Shown: positions 46,815-55,518 of the stretch, one piece after another
Layout: every line of letters begins with the position of its first letter
How positions within the stretch are numbered: position 1 is the first letter of the stretch
The notes under the pieces: model-generated
Seen by the model: the letters and a program-made list of their open reading frames with translations, nothing else
Databases searched by the model: none
Told to the model about the DNA's origin: nothing
Program-made: the position numbers and the translations under genes
Source: Periweissella cryptocerci
GTDB taxonomy: Bacteria > Bacillota > Bacilli > Lactobacillales > Lactobacillaceae
DNA: 64,000 bases
Reading direction: 5' to 3'
Assembly (NCBI RefSeq): GCF_004358325.1
Contig: NZ_CP037940.1
Coordinates: 496,001-560,000 of the forward strand

Positions 46815-47893
46815 GATATATTCCCCATTAATTTGTACATTGGCAGTAACATCGACGCATAAATTGCGACAATGGCTACTGCAATCAGTGTGAACAGTAG
46901 TGGTTGCACAATACTTAACAACCGATTATATGACGTAGTGAGACGTTGAAAAGCAATTTGACTATATGCTCGTAAGTCTTCAGCAATCTGTAAATTCGTT
47001 TTGCCACGCACAAAGAATAACGCCAATTCCGCTGGTAAAAATGGTACCTTTTGAATAAAACTCGGTACATCGTAACCTTGAGCTAAATGATTTTGCATTA
47101 ATTGGCCAAACTCCGCTAAGAATGATTTGCTTGGTAGATTAGCGTATAGTTGACTTACTTGTTGAATTGAATGACCGCTTCGCATTAGTAAGCTTAAATT
47201 TTGACTGAATCGATACCCTTGATGTTGCCGAATTAAGTCACGGATAATCGGAATCTTCATTGACCACTCTAATCGTTGTACGGGCGAGCGCTTGCGATAC
47301 CACTTCATACTTCCCCAAAACATCGTCGCCAACGTAACTGCCCCTACACCACACGCACAATAAAAGCTCCATGGGTGTCCGTTAGTCGCTTGTAAATTGT
47401 TTTGCCACGACGCTAATTCGGGGAGTAAATAAACCCGAATCGCAATCGTCATGCCACCAAGCATGACCAATAAGCATAGTGGGTATTGTAATAATCGTTT
47501 TAATTGCCCAACTTGTTGTACGTGTAATCGCAAAGTATTTGCAACTGCGATGATTGCGTCACTCAGCGACCCGTGTGCTTCCGCTAGTTGTAACTGCAAG
47601 CTAATATCATCATCAACATAGTGCATAATCGCCTCACCAAATGCTTGGCCGCTTTCAATACAACCTATCATCTCTTGGATTTTTTCTTGCTGCCCTGACA
47701 AGATTTGTTGCATAAAATTTAAAGCTGCCTGCAATTGAAAACCCGCCACTAACAAGTCTGCAAGTAATTCAAAAAACGTGACTTGTTGCTTAGCTGATAA
47801 TTTTTTCGTATTGTGCTTGTGTCGCAGTTGAAATTTGTCCGGTTTCCAAAGCTTTTTCAACCAATTCACCCCACTTTCGATTAACATCAACAT
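46811..47893 (-). CDS. comGB: ComGB-like competence pilus membrane platform protein
   Basis: A GspF/PilC-type inner membrane protein of about 350 residues. It has two GspF domains (for example FFELLADLLVAGFQLQAALN near the start, and MRSGHSIQQVSQLYANLPSK) and membrane helices near residues 150-170, 195-215 and 335-355. It works with ComGA as the base of the DNA-uptake pilus. The open frame overlaps comGA by 104 bases, so the true start may be one of the in-frame GTG/TTG codons a few residues later. The gene ends at the start of the interrupted comGC. Confidence 0.9.
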   Translation of the reverse strand: MLMLIESGVNWLKKLWKPDKFQLRHKHNTKKLSAKQQVTFFELLADLLVAGFQLQAALNFMQQILSGQQEKIQEMIGCIESGQAFGEAIMHYVDDDISLQLQLAEAHGSLSDAIIAVANTLRLHVQQVGQLKRLLQYPLCLLVMLGGMTIAIRVYLLPELASWQNNLQATNGHPWSFYCACGVGAVTLATMFWGSMKWYRKRSPVQRLEWSMKIPIIRDLIRQHQGYRFSQNLSLLMRSGHSIQQVSQLYANLPSKSFLAEFGQLMQNHLAQGYDVPSFIQKVPFLPAELALFFVRGKTNLQIAEDLRAYSQIAFQRLTTSYNRLLSIVQPLLFTLIAVAIVAIYASMLLPMYKLMGNIS

Positions 47894-48770
47894 CAGTTTC
47901 CCAGATCTGCTGACCGCTTACTTGATGTTGGAGGGCACCTTGTTCCCCATCTTTCAGCGATAATAATCTTTGATACACAATCGTATTTAATGTCGCACGC
48001 AAAAAGTGTTCTTCAATGCCTAAATCTAGCAGGCGTGCCAAGACGCCATAAGCCGACCGCGCATGAATCGTCGTTAACACCAAATGACCACTTAGCGCTG
48101 CATTAATTGCCGCCTTGGCAGTTACTTGATCGCGAATTTCACCAATGATAAAAACATCTGGCCGATGCCGTAAGCCAACTTTAATCAGGTCCGCATATGG
48201 CATTTCTGCTTGACCATTGACCTGTAACTGCAAAAAATTAGGTTCGTGAATTTCAATAGGATCTTCAATTGCTAGCACTAATTTTTGCTGATCTGCCAAC
48301 TGGCGCGCTAACGCGTAAATCGTTGAAGTTTTACCTGACCCCATCGGACCAGCAAAAACAATTAGCCCAGACAACTTGGTTTCTTGCAGTAATTGATCGA
48401 ACTGTTCTGGCAAAACAAAACGTGGCCGGGCATGCCGATTGTCATAAATCAAACGGCAAACTAATGATTCACGTTGCTGATAATCACCAACTGTTGATAA
48501 TCGCAAGTAAACCGATTGTTTTGTATCAAATTTAATTTGTCCAACTTGCGGGCGCCGTGTTTCCGCAATATCCATATCGCCTTTGAATTTAGCGTAAAGA
48601 ATCAGTTGTTTTGCCAAGCTATTTACGATTGGGGCGCGTTTGATTAACCCACCTGCCGTCTTGAAATCAGCAGCATAGTGTGTTTCATCCGTAGGTAAGA
48701 CATAAATATCACTAGCTTGTACAGCAATTGCCTCTTCAATGAGCCTTTCAAAATATTGTTGAATTTCCAT
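47790..48770 (-). CDS. comGA: ComGA-like competence pilus ATPase
   Basis: 326 residues, GspE/PilB-type secretion ATPase. Walker A is IVFAGPMGSGKTSTIYAL, the Asp box AIEDPIEI, Walker B region RPDVFIIGEIRD and the His box TTIHARSAY. It powers assembly of the transformation pilus. It is the first gene of comG and is intact, unlike comGC. Start ATG at 48770. A TACGTATA sequence (minus strand, at 48825-48832) lies 55 bases upstream and resembles a competence box, which is only suggestive. Confidence 0.95.
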   Translation of the reverse strand: MEIQQYFERLIEEAIAVQASDIYVLPTDETHYAADFKTAGGLIKRAPIVNSLAKQLILYAKFKGDMDIAETRRPQVGQIKFDTKQSVYLRLSTVGDYQQRESLVCRLIYDNRHARPRFVLPEQFDQLLQETKLSGLIVFAGPMGSGKTSTIYALARQLADQQKLVLAIEDPIEIHEPNFLQLQVNGQAEMPYADLIKVGLRHRPDVFIIGEIRDQVTAKAAINAALSGHLVLTTIHARSAYGVLARLLDLGIEEHFLRATLNTIVYQRLLSLKDGEQGALQHQVSGQQIWETDVDVNRKWGELVEKALETGQISTATQAQYEKIIS

Positions 48771-48948
48771 CTGTTTGTTTCCTCGTCACTCGTCAGCGAC
48801 ATTTATTTAGGCCTATGTAAGTAATATACGTAATCCAACCGCATTTCTCTTTTTTTAAACAAAAATATTTAATTTTATGGTGTGCTACAAAGTAATTTTC
48901 AAATTTTTCTAATTTGGCTCCACCGTGAAAAGGTTCTAGTTGGAGAAT

Positions 48949-48976
48949 CAAAAAAAGCCACCCATTAAGGTAGCTT
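48949..48976 (-). terminator. Terminator of the HsdR-N-like gene
   Basis: Stem AGCTACC/GGTGGCT followed by TTTTTTT on the minus strand, directly after the stop at 48981. A very similar hairpin lies at 52071-52098. Confidence 0.8.
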
Positions 48977-48980
48977 AGCA

Positions 48981-50027
48981 TTAAACATATTTTTGAGCTG
49001 CTGCTACAACATCATCTGTATACATGTGCAAATCGAACGGGCGTTTAAATGGCAACTTAGCACCACCTTCTGGAGCTGATCCATCATTGATTCTAATAAA
49101 GTTTCCATTTTTACGGAAGTAAACTCTTAAAAGCCAGTTGCGGTTACTATCGTCAATCAACACATTAAAGTAAGAATTGTTATCTCGATAAAAAACTCGA
49201 CTTGCTTCTAGCACGTCATTTAACATCAATTTAACAATTGCATATGCCTCCAGTTCATCAACAGTCGTTTCAATAGTTGGTTTTTCATGCTCTGTAGCTT
49301 CATCTTTTGTACTTTGCAATGCCGATTCCAATTTTTGGCTGACCGAACCTGTAATTAGTTGTTTGAACGCTCTTTGAACAATTGGCTTAAATTGTTCAAT
49401 CACGCCCTGAGTCTTGACACCATGATAGTAATCATTGATGATAAATTTGATAAACTCGTCTGAAGGACTATCAAACTGTTTTTCAAGATAGCGTTTCGTT
49501 AAATCTAAATACTTTAAATCTGAAGCAGTACTGACAATCTGGTCAACATCAAATGCCATCTTAGAAAATTTAATTAATTCAGTTAATTGAATATCCGAAA
49601 TATTAGTAACGTCAATTGTTAGAAATGGCGTTTCGTCCATTTTATTCGTTTCATCTAAGTCAGTATAGAATTTGTAAAATCGGCCATTCGTTAAGATACC
49701 AAACTTCGCTTCAGTCGATGTGTAATACCTAAATAGTTGTGAATCATGTTTTTCAAGATCTTCGGATAATCCTTTGGCTTCGACCAGCATTTTCACCTGA
49801 CCATCAATGTAAATTGCGTAATCAACACGCTCACTTCTTTTAATTCCTCGTCCCGCTTTGATTTCGGGGGCAAATTCATCTGGATCGAAAACATCGTAAC
49901 CCAACATTGAGAAGAAAGGCATAATTAAAGAAGTTTTAGTTGTTTCTTCTGCAATCTTTTTTTCTTGCTGATCACGAACTTTTACAGCTAACTGACCAAG
50001 TTTTGTTTTTAATTCTTGAATTTCCAT
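48981..50027 (-). CDS. Solitary HsdR-N-terminal-like (PD-(D/E)xK) protein
   Basis: 348 residues with the type I restriction R-subunit N-terminal domain (HSDR_N_2 type): SLIMPFFSMLGYDVFDPDEF, then RSERVDYAIYIDGQVKMLVE and AKG, giving the PD-(D/E)xK-like D ... E-x-K pattern. KFGILTNGRFYKFYTD is also characteristic. No helicase part and no M or S genes are nearby, so it is not a classical type I system. The C-terminal half is of unknown function. It could be a stand-alone defence nuclease or an accessory regulator. Its leader contains a perfect inverted repeat. Confidence 0.75.
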   Translation of the reverse strand: MEIQELKTKLGQLAVKVRDQQEKKIAEETTKTSLIMPFFSMLGYDVFDPDEFAPEIKAGRGIKRSERVDYAIYIDGQVKMLVEAKGLSEDLEKHDSQLFRYYTSTEAKFGILTNGRFYKFYTDLDETNKMDETPFLTIDVTNISDIQLTELIKFSKMAFDVDQIVSTASDLKYLDLTKRYLEKQFDSPSDEFIKFIINDYYHGVKTQGVIEQFKPIVQRAFKQLITGSVSQKLESALQSTKDEATEHEKPTIETTVDELEAYAIVKLMLNDVLEASRVFYRDNNSYFNVLIDDSNRNWLLRVYFRKNGNFIRINDGSAPEGGAKLPFKRPFDLHMYTDDVVAAAQKYV

Positions 50028-50044
50028 TCTGTTACACCGTCCTT

Positions 50045-50089
50045 ATAAGATATTTATCCCCAATATCTTATTCCTATACTTTAGTATAG
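50045..50089 (-). promoter_or_regulatory. Promoter with two inverted repeats before the HsdR-N-like gene
   Basis: ATAAGATATT and AATATCTTAT form a perfect 10-bp inverted repeat (50045-50054 / 50062-50071), between the promoter and the ribosome site. A second one, CTATAC TTTA GTATAG, is at 50074-50089 and overlaps the -10 TATACT; a TTGCGT -35 lies 18 bp upstream. This looks like a regulated promoter. Confidence 0.55.
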
Positions 50090-50220
50090 CTATATAACAT
50101 AGTTCTACGCAAATTATAACCCTGAACTTCACAGAAAAATCAAATCGACTAATTTGGCAAGCCTTATCGTTTCAATAATTATATTGACTTAGATAAACTG
50201 GAATTAGGGAATCCTATCTT

Positions 50221-50253
50221 TTAGGGATAATAAATTTAAGGATTGGTGTTACC
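50221..50253 (+). promoter_or_regulatory. Shared leader element, copy 1
   Basis: TTAGGGATAATAAATTTAAG followed by GATTGGTG lies just before the ATG at 50254. A closely similar element precedes 51267. GATAAT could be a -10 and AAGGA a ribosome site. The duplication suggests common control of both exported proteins. Confidence 0.45.
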
Positions 50254-51081
50254 ATGAAAAAATTATGTCTCACTTTTATTTTTGTCATACTCTTTTCAAT
50301 AGCTACGCCCATTAACTATTCTAGTGCTACAACTAGAAGTGATTACTACGGTTGGATAGCAGATGGATTTTACACAAACTCGAAGTCAATCTGGTTAATG
50401 GCTAACCCTGTTGGCAGTTCATATGTATTAACTGCCAACAACAACAAAATTGCTTCAGGCACTTTTGTTAATGATGAGGTAAGAATTAAAGTAAAACCAT
50501 TCAAAGTTGGTACAGTGCTTAAGCTGTCTGTCTATTCAGATGGTGAACTAGTCGACTCGGATACCGTAAAAGTTCGTAATGTGCCTAAGCCCAAAATAAA
50601 ATTGAATAAGATAACTTACGGAGATCAAAAAATTAGTGGCATTGGCGGAACTTTTGACCCATCGTTTGATACCAGCACGAAAATTACTGTTAAACATGGT
50701 TCAACAGTTCTTGGGTCGACTACCGTAAAAAACGTGTGCAAGTTCTCGATTAAGTTAAAAAAAACACTCGGATCAAAATGGAAGTTGCAAATAATTGCGA
50801 AAGATACCGTTATTGGCGGTCAAATGACGAAAAACATCAGAACACCTAAGCAGCCCTCAGCAAAATACAAATACATTGTCACTTCGGATTTCTACATTTA
50901 CAAGGTTCGAAATGACCATGAACCTAAACCATTCTATATCAGACGTGGCACATACTTAACTAAAGCGCAAATGTCTGCGAGTTATGGCTATGTCATTGAG
51001 TGGAAAGGTCATAAAGGCACAAATAATTATTTCTATGCCACATATTACGATGCGGATAAGCACTGGAAATGTATCAACTAA
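50254..51081 (+). CDS. Secreted protein with Ig-like and C-terminal SH3-like regions
   Basis: 275 residues. A signal peptide (MKKLCLTFIFVILFSIATPI, then NYSSATT) is followed by a short unique domain and two beta-rich Ig-like modules (about 105-205, e.g. KITVKHGSTVLGSTTVKNVC). A C-terminal basic region of about 65 residues resembles cell-wall binding SH3-like modules (KPFYIRRGTYLTKAQMSASY). Probably exported and wall-associated. Similar proteins occur near integrases of Lactobacillales elements. It shares an upstream leader with the next lipoprotein gene. Confidence 0.7.
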   Translation: MKKLCLTFIFVILFSIATPINYSSATTRSDYYGWIADGFYTNSKSIWLMANPVGSSYVLTANNNKIASGTFVNDEVRIKVKPFKVGTVLKLSVYSDGELVDSDTVKVRNVPKPKIKLNKITYGDQKISGIGGTFDPSFDTSTKITVKHGSTVLGSTTVKNVCKFSIKLKKTLGSKWKLQIIAKDTVIGGQMTKNIRTPKQPSAKYKYIVTSDFYIYKVRNDHEPKPFYIRRGTYLTKAQMSASYGYVIEWKGHKGTNNYFYATYYDADKHWKCIN

Positions 51082-51232
51082 AACAAGCGCATCCCTGATA
51101 ACAGAGAATGCGCGTACATATGACCGTGACGTCGTTAAACTAATATTCAAATGTCAATTTATTAATATTTGTCAAGATGGTCATTCCGCTAAAAGTTAGC
51201 AGTAATATACACAGAAAAATAATTCTTAATTA

Positions 51233-51266
51233 TTAGGGATAATATTTAAAGGAATGGTATAAGACC
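51233..51266 (+). promoter_or_regulatory. Shared leader element, copy 2
   Basis: TTAGGGATAATATTTAAAGG followed by AATGGT lies before the ATG at 51267, matching copy 1 at 50221 over most positions. Confidence 0.45.
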
Positions 51267-52049
51267 ATGAAAAAAATTATTATCGCAATTGCAACGCTGT
51301 CAACTGCTCTAGTATTAGCTGGCTGTGGCACTACTAAATCTGATTCAAAATCATCAAGTTCTGACAAAGTATCTTCATCTAAAACTACCAGTGAACCTAA
51401 AGTTGATAAAACTGCAATGGCAAGTTATGTTATGAAATTAAATAGCGCCGACTCTAATTACTCATACACGTACGATGGAAATACTCATTCAATTATCATG
51501 CTTGCGGTTAGTGACAATACGTCGTCAGCTATGAAGCGTCTTAAAGCTGGTGACATGGATGAATCTGAGTGGACAGACCTTAAGAAAAGCGTAGATGATG
51601 ACTCAAAGACAATTGCCAGTGGCTTCCCTGGTGTTTCATTAAGCCTGATGGGACCAGATAACGACGGTACTGTTTACTACGAAGCCAAAGACGGTGTTAC
51701 AGTTCAAGACATCACCGCTGACGATACATCTAGTTCTTCTAGTGATTCAACAAGTGAGCAGTCAAACGAAGAAATTTACAACGATTATGTTGCAAAATTT
51801 GATGATGCAACTAAAACAATCATCGGCAATATCAAATCTAAAGTGAAGTCTGGATCATATTCAGGTGATGAGTTAACTCAGTTAGCAACAACGGAATCCA
51901 TTCCGCTGACAACTTTAGTTACTGACGGCATGAGTAAAATGGCCGAAAACGGTACTGGTTCAGATTACGACAAGTGGACTGATAAACTGACGAGTGCTTC
52001 AATGACAAATCTGAAACAAATTAAGGCTGTTGTTGACTCTTACAAATAA
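51267..52049 (+). CDS. Lipoprotein of unknown function
   Basis: 260 residues. A lipoprotein signal peptide with lipobox LAGC (MKKIIIAIATLSTALVLAGC) is followed by a Ser/Lys-rich linker, a domain of about 110 residues, a second Ser/Asp-rich linker and a helical C-terminal domain (EEIYNDYVAKFDDATKTIIG). It is anchored outside the membrane. Such lipoproteins next to phage integrases are often suspected of blocking superinfection; here that is by analogy only. Confidence 0.75.
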   Translation: MKKIIIAIATLSTALVLAGCGTTKSDSKSSSSDKVSSSKTTSEPKVDKTAMASYVMKLNSADSNYSYTYDGNTHSIIMLAVSDNTSSAMKRLKAGDMDESEWTDLKKSVDDDSKTIASGFPGVSLSLMGPDNDGTVYYEAKDGVTVQDITADDTSSSSSDSTSEQSNEEIYNDYVAKFDDATKTIIGNIKSKVKSGSYSGDELTQLATTESIPLTTLVTDGMSKMAENGTGSDYDKWTDKLTSASMTNLKQIKAVVDSYK

Positions 52050-52070
52050 AATAACTGCTGCTTAATCGCA

Positions 52071-52098
52071 CGAAAAAAAGCCACCCCGTAAGGTGGCG
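52071..52098 (-). terminator. Minus-facing terminator without an obvious gene
   Basis: GCCACC/GGTGGC stem with TTTTTTT on the minus strand, nearly the same as the terminator at 48949-48976. No minus-strand gene lies upstream of it (the integrase is on the plus strand), so it may be a relic of lost genes, or act weakly for the plus-strand lipoprotein gene. Confidence 0.6.
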
Positions 52099-52179
52099 TA
52101 CATAATATGGGGACCTAGACATGTCCCCTAAATAAACTGCCCTTCCTAATCTGTCCTGCCTGGTAGAAGGAAGGTAACA

Positions 52180-53295
52180 ATGGCTTCAATTAAAAAACGT
52201 GGTAAAACCTGGTACGCCAAAGTATCAGTTACCAAAGCAGGTAAGCGCACTCAACTTACCAAAGGTGGTTTCATCAAGAAATCAGATGCTCAATTGTGGG
52301 CTGACCAACTCGAAGTTAAGAAAGGTATCGGTGTGAACGTTATTGGTTCAACGATGCTTTATTCAGACTATTTCGATAAATGGTGGAAGAATTATCGCAA
52401 AGATAATATTCGTAAGTCCACTCAACAATCGTATGTAATTGCAACTAAGCATGTTCAACGTTTGTTCCCAGACGTGATGTTGAAAGATGTTACGAAAACA
52501 ATGCTCCAAAATGGGCTTGATTCGTTCGCTGAAAGCCATACTAAGGCTTACGTGAGCCAGTTTAAGTCTTACCTTATTTCGAGTCTCAAAGACGCTCTCG
52601 TTGACGAATTGATTACCAAAGATGTTACCCAACGTTTAGTTGCTCACGGTAAAGCATCTAAGTCGGCCGAGTTAAAATATCTTGAAGCTGATGAATTCGA
52701 AAGGCTCCAAGACTATCTCTATGACCATACTCCAGACATGTTCCATGCATTTTTGTTAGTTGGCTTGGAAACTGGAATGCGTAAAGGTGAAATGGCAGCG
52801 TTGACGTGGAATGATTTGAACTTAATGTTTAAGTCAATTTCAATCACGAAGTCATACTCACAAATTTCCGATGAAATCACTGAACCAAAAACTAAGGCAT
52901 CAATCCGGCATATCGGCATTAGTCAAAGTCTTTCTGATTATCTCCGAGAATACAAAAAAACCGCCCCATCTAGTGAATATCTTTTCACTAAACCGGACGG
53001 TCATCAAATGATTAATCAGCAAAACGTTAACTCTCGACTAAAAACGTTAACTCGCCAATTGGGTATTAAACGGATTTCAATTCATGGTCTCCGTCACTCC
53101 CATGTCTCATATCTATTATACAAAGGTTTGAGCATGGAGTATGTGTCAAAGCGTTTAGGACATGCTGACAGCACGGTTACTCGTGAAGTATACGCTCATT
53201 TCTTGAAAGCTCAAGAAACCAGTGAACAAACAATTGCTCTCGAAGTGCTCGAACATCGTGAACAAAAGGGACCAAAAGGGACCAAGACAGGCTAG
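52180..53295 (+). CDS. Tyrosine-type site-specific integrase
   Basis: 371 residues of the phage/ICE integrase family. It has an N-terminal arm-type DNA-binding region (ASIKKRGKTWYAKVSVTKAG), a SAM-like core-binding domain (about 60-160) and a catalytic domain with Arg in ETGMRKGEMAALTW, H-x-x-R in SIHGLRHSHVSYLL, and the Tyr in VTREVYAHFL preceded by KRLGHADSTV. All catalytic residues are present. Start ATG at 52180 with GAAGGAAGG. It ends 13 bases from the convergent rRNA methyltransferase gene. No attachment repeat could be fixed. Confidence 0.92.
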   Translation: MASIKKRGKTWYAKVSVTKAGKRTQLTKGGFIKKSDAQLWADQLEVKKGIGVNVIGSTMLYSDYFDKWWKNYRKDNIRKSTQQSYVIATKHVQRLFPDVMLKDVTKTMLQNGLDSFAESHTKAYVSQFKSYLISSLKDALVDELITKDVTQRLVAHGKASKSAELKYLEADEFERLQDYLYDHTPDMFHAFLLVGLETGMRKGEMAALTWNDLNLMFKSISITKSYSQISDEITEPKTKASIRHIGISQSLSDYLREYKKTAPSSEYLFTKPDGHQMINQQNVNSRLKTLTRQLGIKRISIHGLRHSHVSYLLYKGLSMEYVSKRLGHADSTVTREVYAHFLKAQETSEQTIALEVLEHREQKGPKGTKTG

Positions 53296-53308
53296 AAAGC
53301 CTGTTAAA

Positions 53309-54457
53309 TCAAGCTTTAGGAGTTCTCTCTTTTTTACCCCAGAATTGGAACAAGTCCGTCCGCAATGCACCATTGTACAGTTTACGTTTTTTAGTAGCCC
53401 GTTCACCATAAAATTGTTCAAATTCTAAATCGCTCGTCAAAATATATTTACTCCAAGTTTTCATTGGCCGATATACTTGACCCATTTCTTTATACAATTG
53501 GTGGACCGTTTCTTCGTCACCTAAACGTTCACCATATGGTGGGTTAGCGACGATAACACCGTTTTTCTTTGTTGGTTCCCAATCTTTAGCAGCTAATTGT
53601 TTAAATGTAATGTCATCGCCTAAGCCCGCTTCCAGTGCATTGGCCTTAGCAATTTCAATCATGTCGCCATCAATATCATAACCAGTAATATCTAATTCGA
53701 TATCGTAATCAGCCATAGCATCGGCTTCTGCACGTAAATCTTCGCTAATTTTTGGATCAATCCAATCCCATTTTTCAATAACGAAATCACGATTAAACCC
53801 TGGTGCGATATTACGCGCAATTAATGCCGCTTCAATTGGAATGGTACCAGAACCAGTCACGGGGTCAACAAACGGCATATCTGGATACCAGTGTGATAAC
53901 ATTACCAATGCTGCTGCCATGTTTTCTTTTAGCGGTGCACCACCCTTTTCAACCCGGTAACCACGCTTAAATAGTGAAGAACCCGTGGTATCCAACGTTA
54001 AAATGACGTGATCTTTGTTAATCATCACTTCAAGTGGGAATAAGTTACCAGTTTCAGGTAAGTTCGCCCGTGTGTGGTAAGTTTCTGACAATGAATTAAC
54101 AATTGCCTTTTTCACAATTGCTTGTGCTGATGGTACTGAGTGAATTTTAGAATTACGTGAACGACCTTGTACCGGAAATTCTGCATCATAAGGTAAAAGT
54201 TCGTCCCATTTAATTGCTTTGGTGTTTTCAAATAATTGGTCGAAAGTGAAAGCATCAAATTCAGCCACGACAATCTTAATTCGGTCAGCTGTTCGGAGCC
54301 AAAGGTTGGTTTTGATAATATCGCGAACAGTCCCTTCAAAGCGAACACGCCCATTTTCAACTTCAACACTGTAACCGAGGTCCTTTAATTCTTGACCAAC
54401 AAGCGCTTCAATTCCAGCCGCCGCCGTTGCCATTAACTTAAATGTTTTTTCTGCCAT
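53309..54457 (-). CDS. THUMP-domain rRNA (guanine-N2) methyltransferase, YpsC/RlmL-N type
   Basis: 382 residues. A ferredoxin-like and THUMP domain at the N terminus (about 1-160: EALVGQELKDLGYSVEVENG) precedes a Rossmann methyltransferase with VDPVTGSGTIPIEAALIARN (motif I) and VIVANPPYGERLGDEETV (motif IV, NPPY). It methylates a guanine of 23S rRNA. In Bacillus the gene (ypsC) also lies next to rnpB and gpsB. Start ATG at 54457. Confidence 0.92.
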   Translation of the reverse strand: MAEKTFKLMATAAAGIEALVGQELKDLGYSVEVENGRVRFEGTVRDIIKTNLWLRTADRIKIVVAEFDAFTFDQLFENTKAIKWDELLPYDAEFPVQGRSRNSKIHSVPSAQAIVKKAIVNSLSETYHTRANLPETGNLFPLEVMINKDHVILTLDTTGSSLFKRGYRVEKGGAPLKENMAAALVMLSHWYPDMPFVDPVTGSGTIPIEAALIARNIAPGFNRDFVIEKWDWIDPKISEDLRAEADAMADYDIELDITGYDIDGDMIEIAKANALEAGLGDDITFKQLAAKDWEPTKKNGVIVANPPYGERLGDEETVHQLYKEMGQVYRPMKTWSKYILTSDLEFEQFYGERATKKRKLYNGALRTDLFQFWGKKERTPKA

Positions 54458-54640
54458 TTATCTTATCTCTTCATTTCTTTAATTTACTGTTGTTATCGTA
54501 TCATACCAAGCACCTTGTATGCACAAAGTAGACCAAATTCTAATAAAATTATTGCGCATTGTTCACTAACCCAAACATATTAGCTGCTGAACGTCACCGT
54601 CACGTAAGCCACGCTATGTGTTATTTTAGATTACCAAGGG
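54458..54640. other. Intergenic gap, nothing recognised
   Basis: About 180 bases between the YpsC-type gene and the rnpB terminator. I see no gene, repeat or RNA motif here apart from likely promoter sequence for the methyltransferase. Confidence 0.5.
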
Positions 54641-54642
54641 CA

Positions 54643-54675
54643 AAATAAAAAGCCCGCCGAAGCGAGCTTTGCATG
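54643..54675 (-). terminator. Terminator of rnpB
   Basis: AGCTCGC TTCG GCGGGCT hairpin followed by TTTTTATTTT on the minus strand. Confidence 0.88.
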
Positions 54676-55075
54676 TGTGTGAATCCCTATAAGCCTCGTT
54701 ATGTTCTCTGGTAACGTCATGCAAGTTATCAGAGCAGTAATCATCTATCTTCACACGATACATCCTGTGCATCGTGACCACGACCATCGTTTCAATTCAC
54801 TAGGCCGAGCTCCCCTACCATAAGTTTGGGTTTCCCGCTTGAGGGGTTTACCGCGTTCCATCTGACCCGTTTCCGAGTCAGCTCGTCACTGTGGCACTTT
54901 CAGAAATACTAGAGCATAGCCGAAACCTTAGCCGGTTCTTCCGCCGTCACCGATAAATCGATGCCCCGGTTTATTTTTTCGCCGAGCACAAACACTACAG
55001 GCATCGCAGCCTGTGCGAGCAAGGACTTTCCTCACGTAACTCAAGGTTACGCGCGATTACCAGTAATTCACACAA
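54676..55075 (-). ncRNA. rnpB: RNase P RNA, bacterial class B
   Basis: The catalytic RNA of RNase P, about 395 bases. The universal core ACGTGAGGAAAGTCC, followed by GCTCGCACAGGCTGCGATG, is near the 5' end (minus strand, 55008-55040). The two ends pair (TTGTGTGAAT with ATTCACACACA, helix P1). A -10 TATAAT with a TG extension is at 55082-55087, giving a start at about 55075. Ends are approximate. Confidence 0.92.
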
Positions 55076-55095
55076 GTACATATTATAGCACAATC

Positions 55096-55446
55096 TTAGA
55101 GCAAGTGTGACCCATTATCTTGATTTCCTTCAAGTTGTGAGCCAAACACCCGGCGTTCGAGATTGCTCAAACGCTTCAAAATATCCATGTTAGTAGCGCC
55201 AGTAGTTGGTGTTGCCGTTTTTTGAGTGCTTGCTGCTGCCAATTGACGGTTCAATTCTTCAACTTGTGCCTTCAAACGGCGGTTTTCTTCTTGAAGCTCA
55301 ACTGTATTCTTGTTGAAAATATCATAGTCTTTCATGATATCGTCTAAAAATGCATCCACGTCAGCAGGATCAAAGCCAACGCCCATTCGTTTCTCTTTAA
55401 ATTCTTTTTGCAAAATATCTTGTGGAGTAAACCGTAAGTTTTCCAT
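55096..55446 (-). CDS. gpsB: Cell division protein GpsB
   Basis: 116 residues. The DivIVA-like N-terminal domain (LRFTPQDILQKEFKEKRMGV, FDPADVDAFLDDIMKDYD) binds the membrane and PBPs. A coiled coil follows, and the C-terminal trimerisation helix reads ILKRLSNLERRVFG. It coordinates septal and side-wall synthesis, and the PBP1A-type gene lies close by. Order rnpB-gpsB-ypsA is conserved in Firmicutes. ATG at 55446. Confidence 0.95.
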   Translation of the reverse strand: MENLRFTPQDILQKEFKEKRMGVGFDPADVDAFLDDIMKDYDIFNKNTVELQEENRRLKAQVEELNRQLAAASTQKTATPTTGATNMDILKRLSNLERRVFGSQLEGNQDNGSHLL

Positions 55447-55518
55447 GTTTTATCATTACCTCTTCGTTTAAAAGTCCTATTAAATCTTAGCAAATTTTTA
55501 GTCAAATAGCTATGCAGA

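Noticed and set aside
52100-52180. GGGGAC ... GTCCCC and CCTTCC ... GGAAGG inverted repeats before the tyrosine integrase as attachment site
   Set aside because: No second copy was found near comGA or in the methyltransferase gene, so an att assignment is not supported; they may be operators or leader hairpins.
53281-53345. 3' end of the methyltransferase gene as integration site of the tyrosine integrase
   Set aside because: The only similar sequence near comGA is a T-rich run (TTCTCT then T's), too simple to count as a direct repeat.
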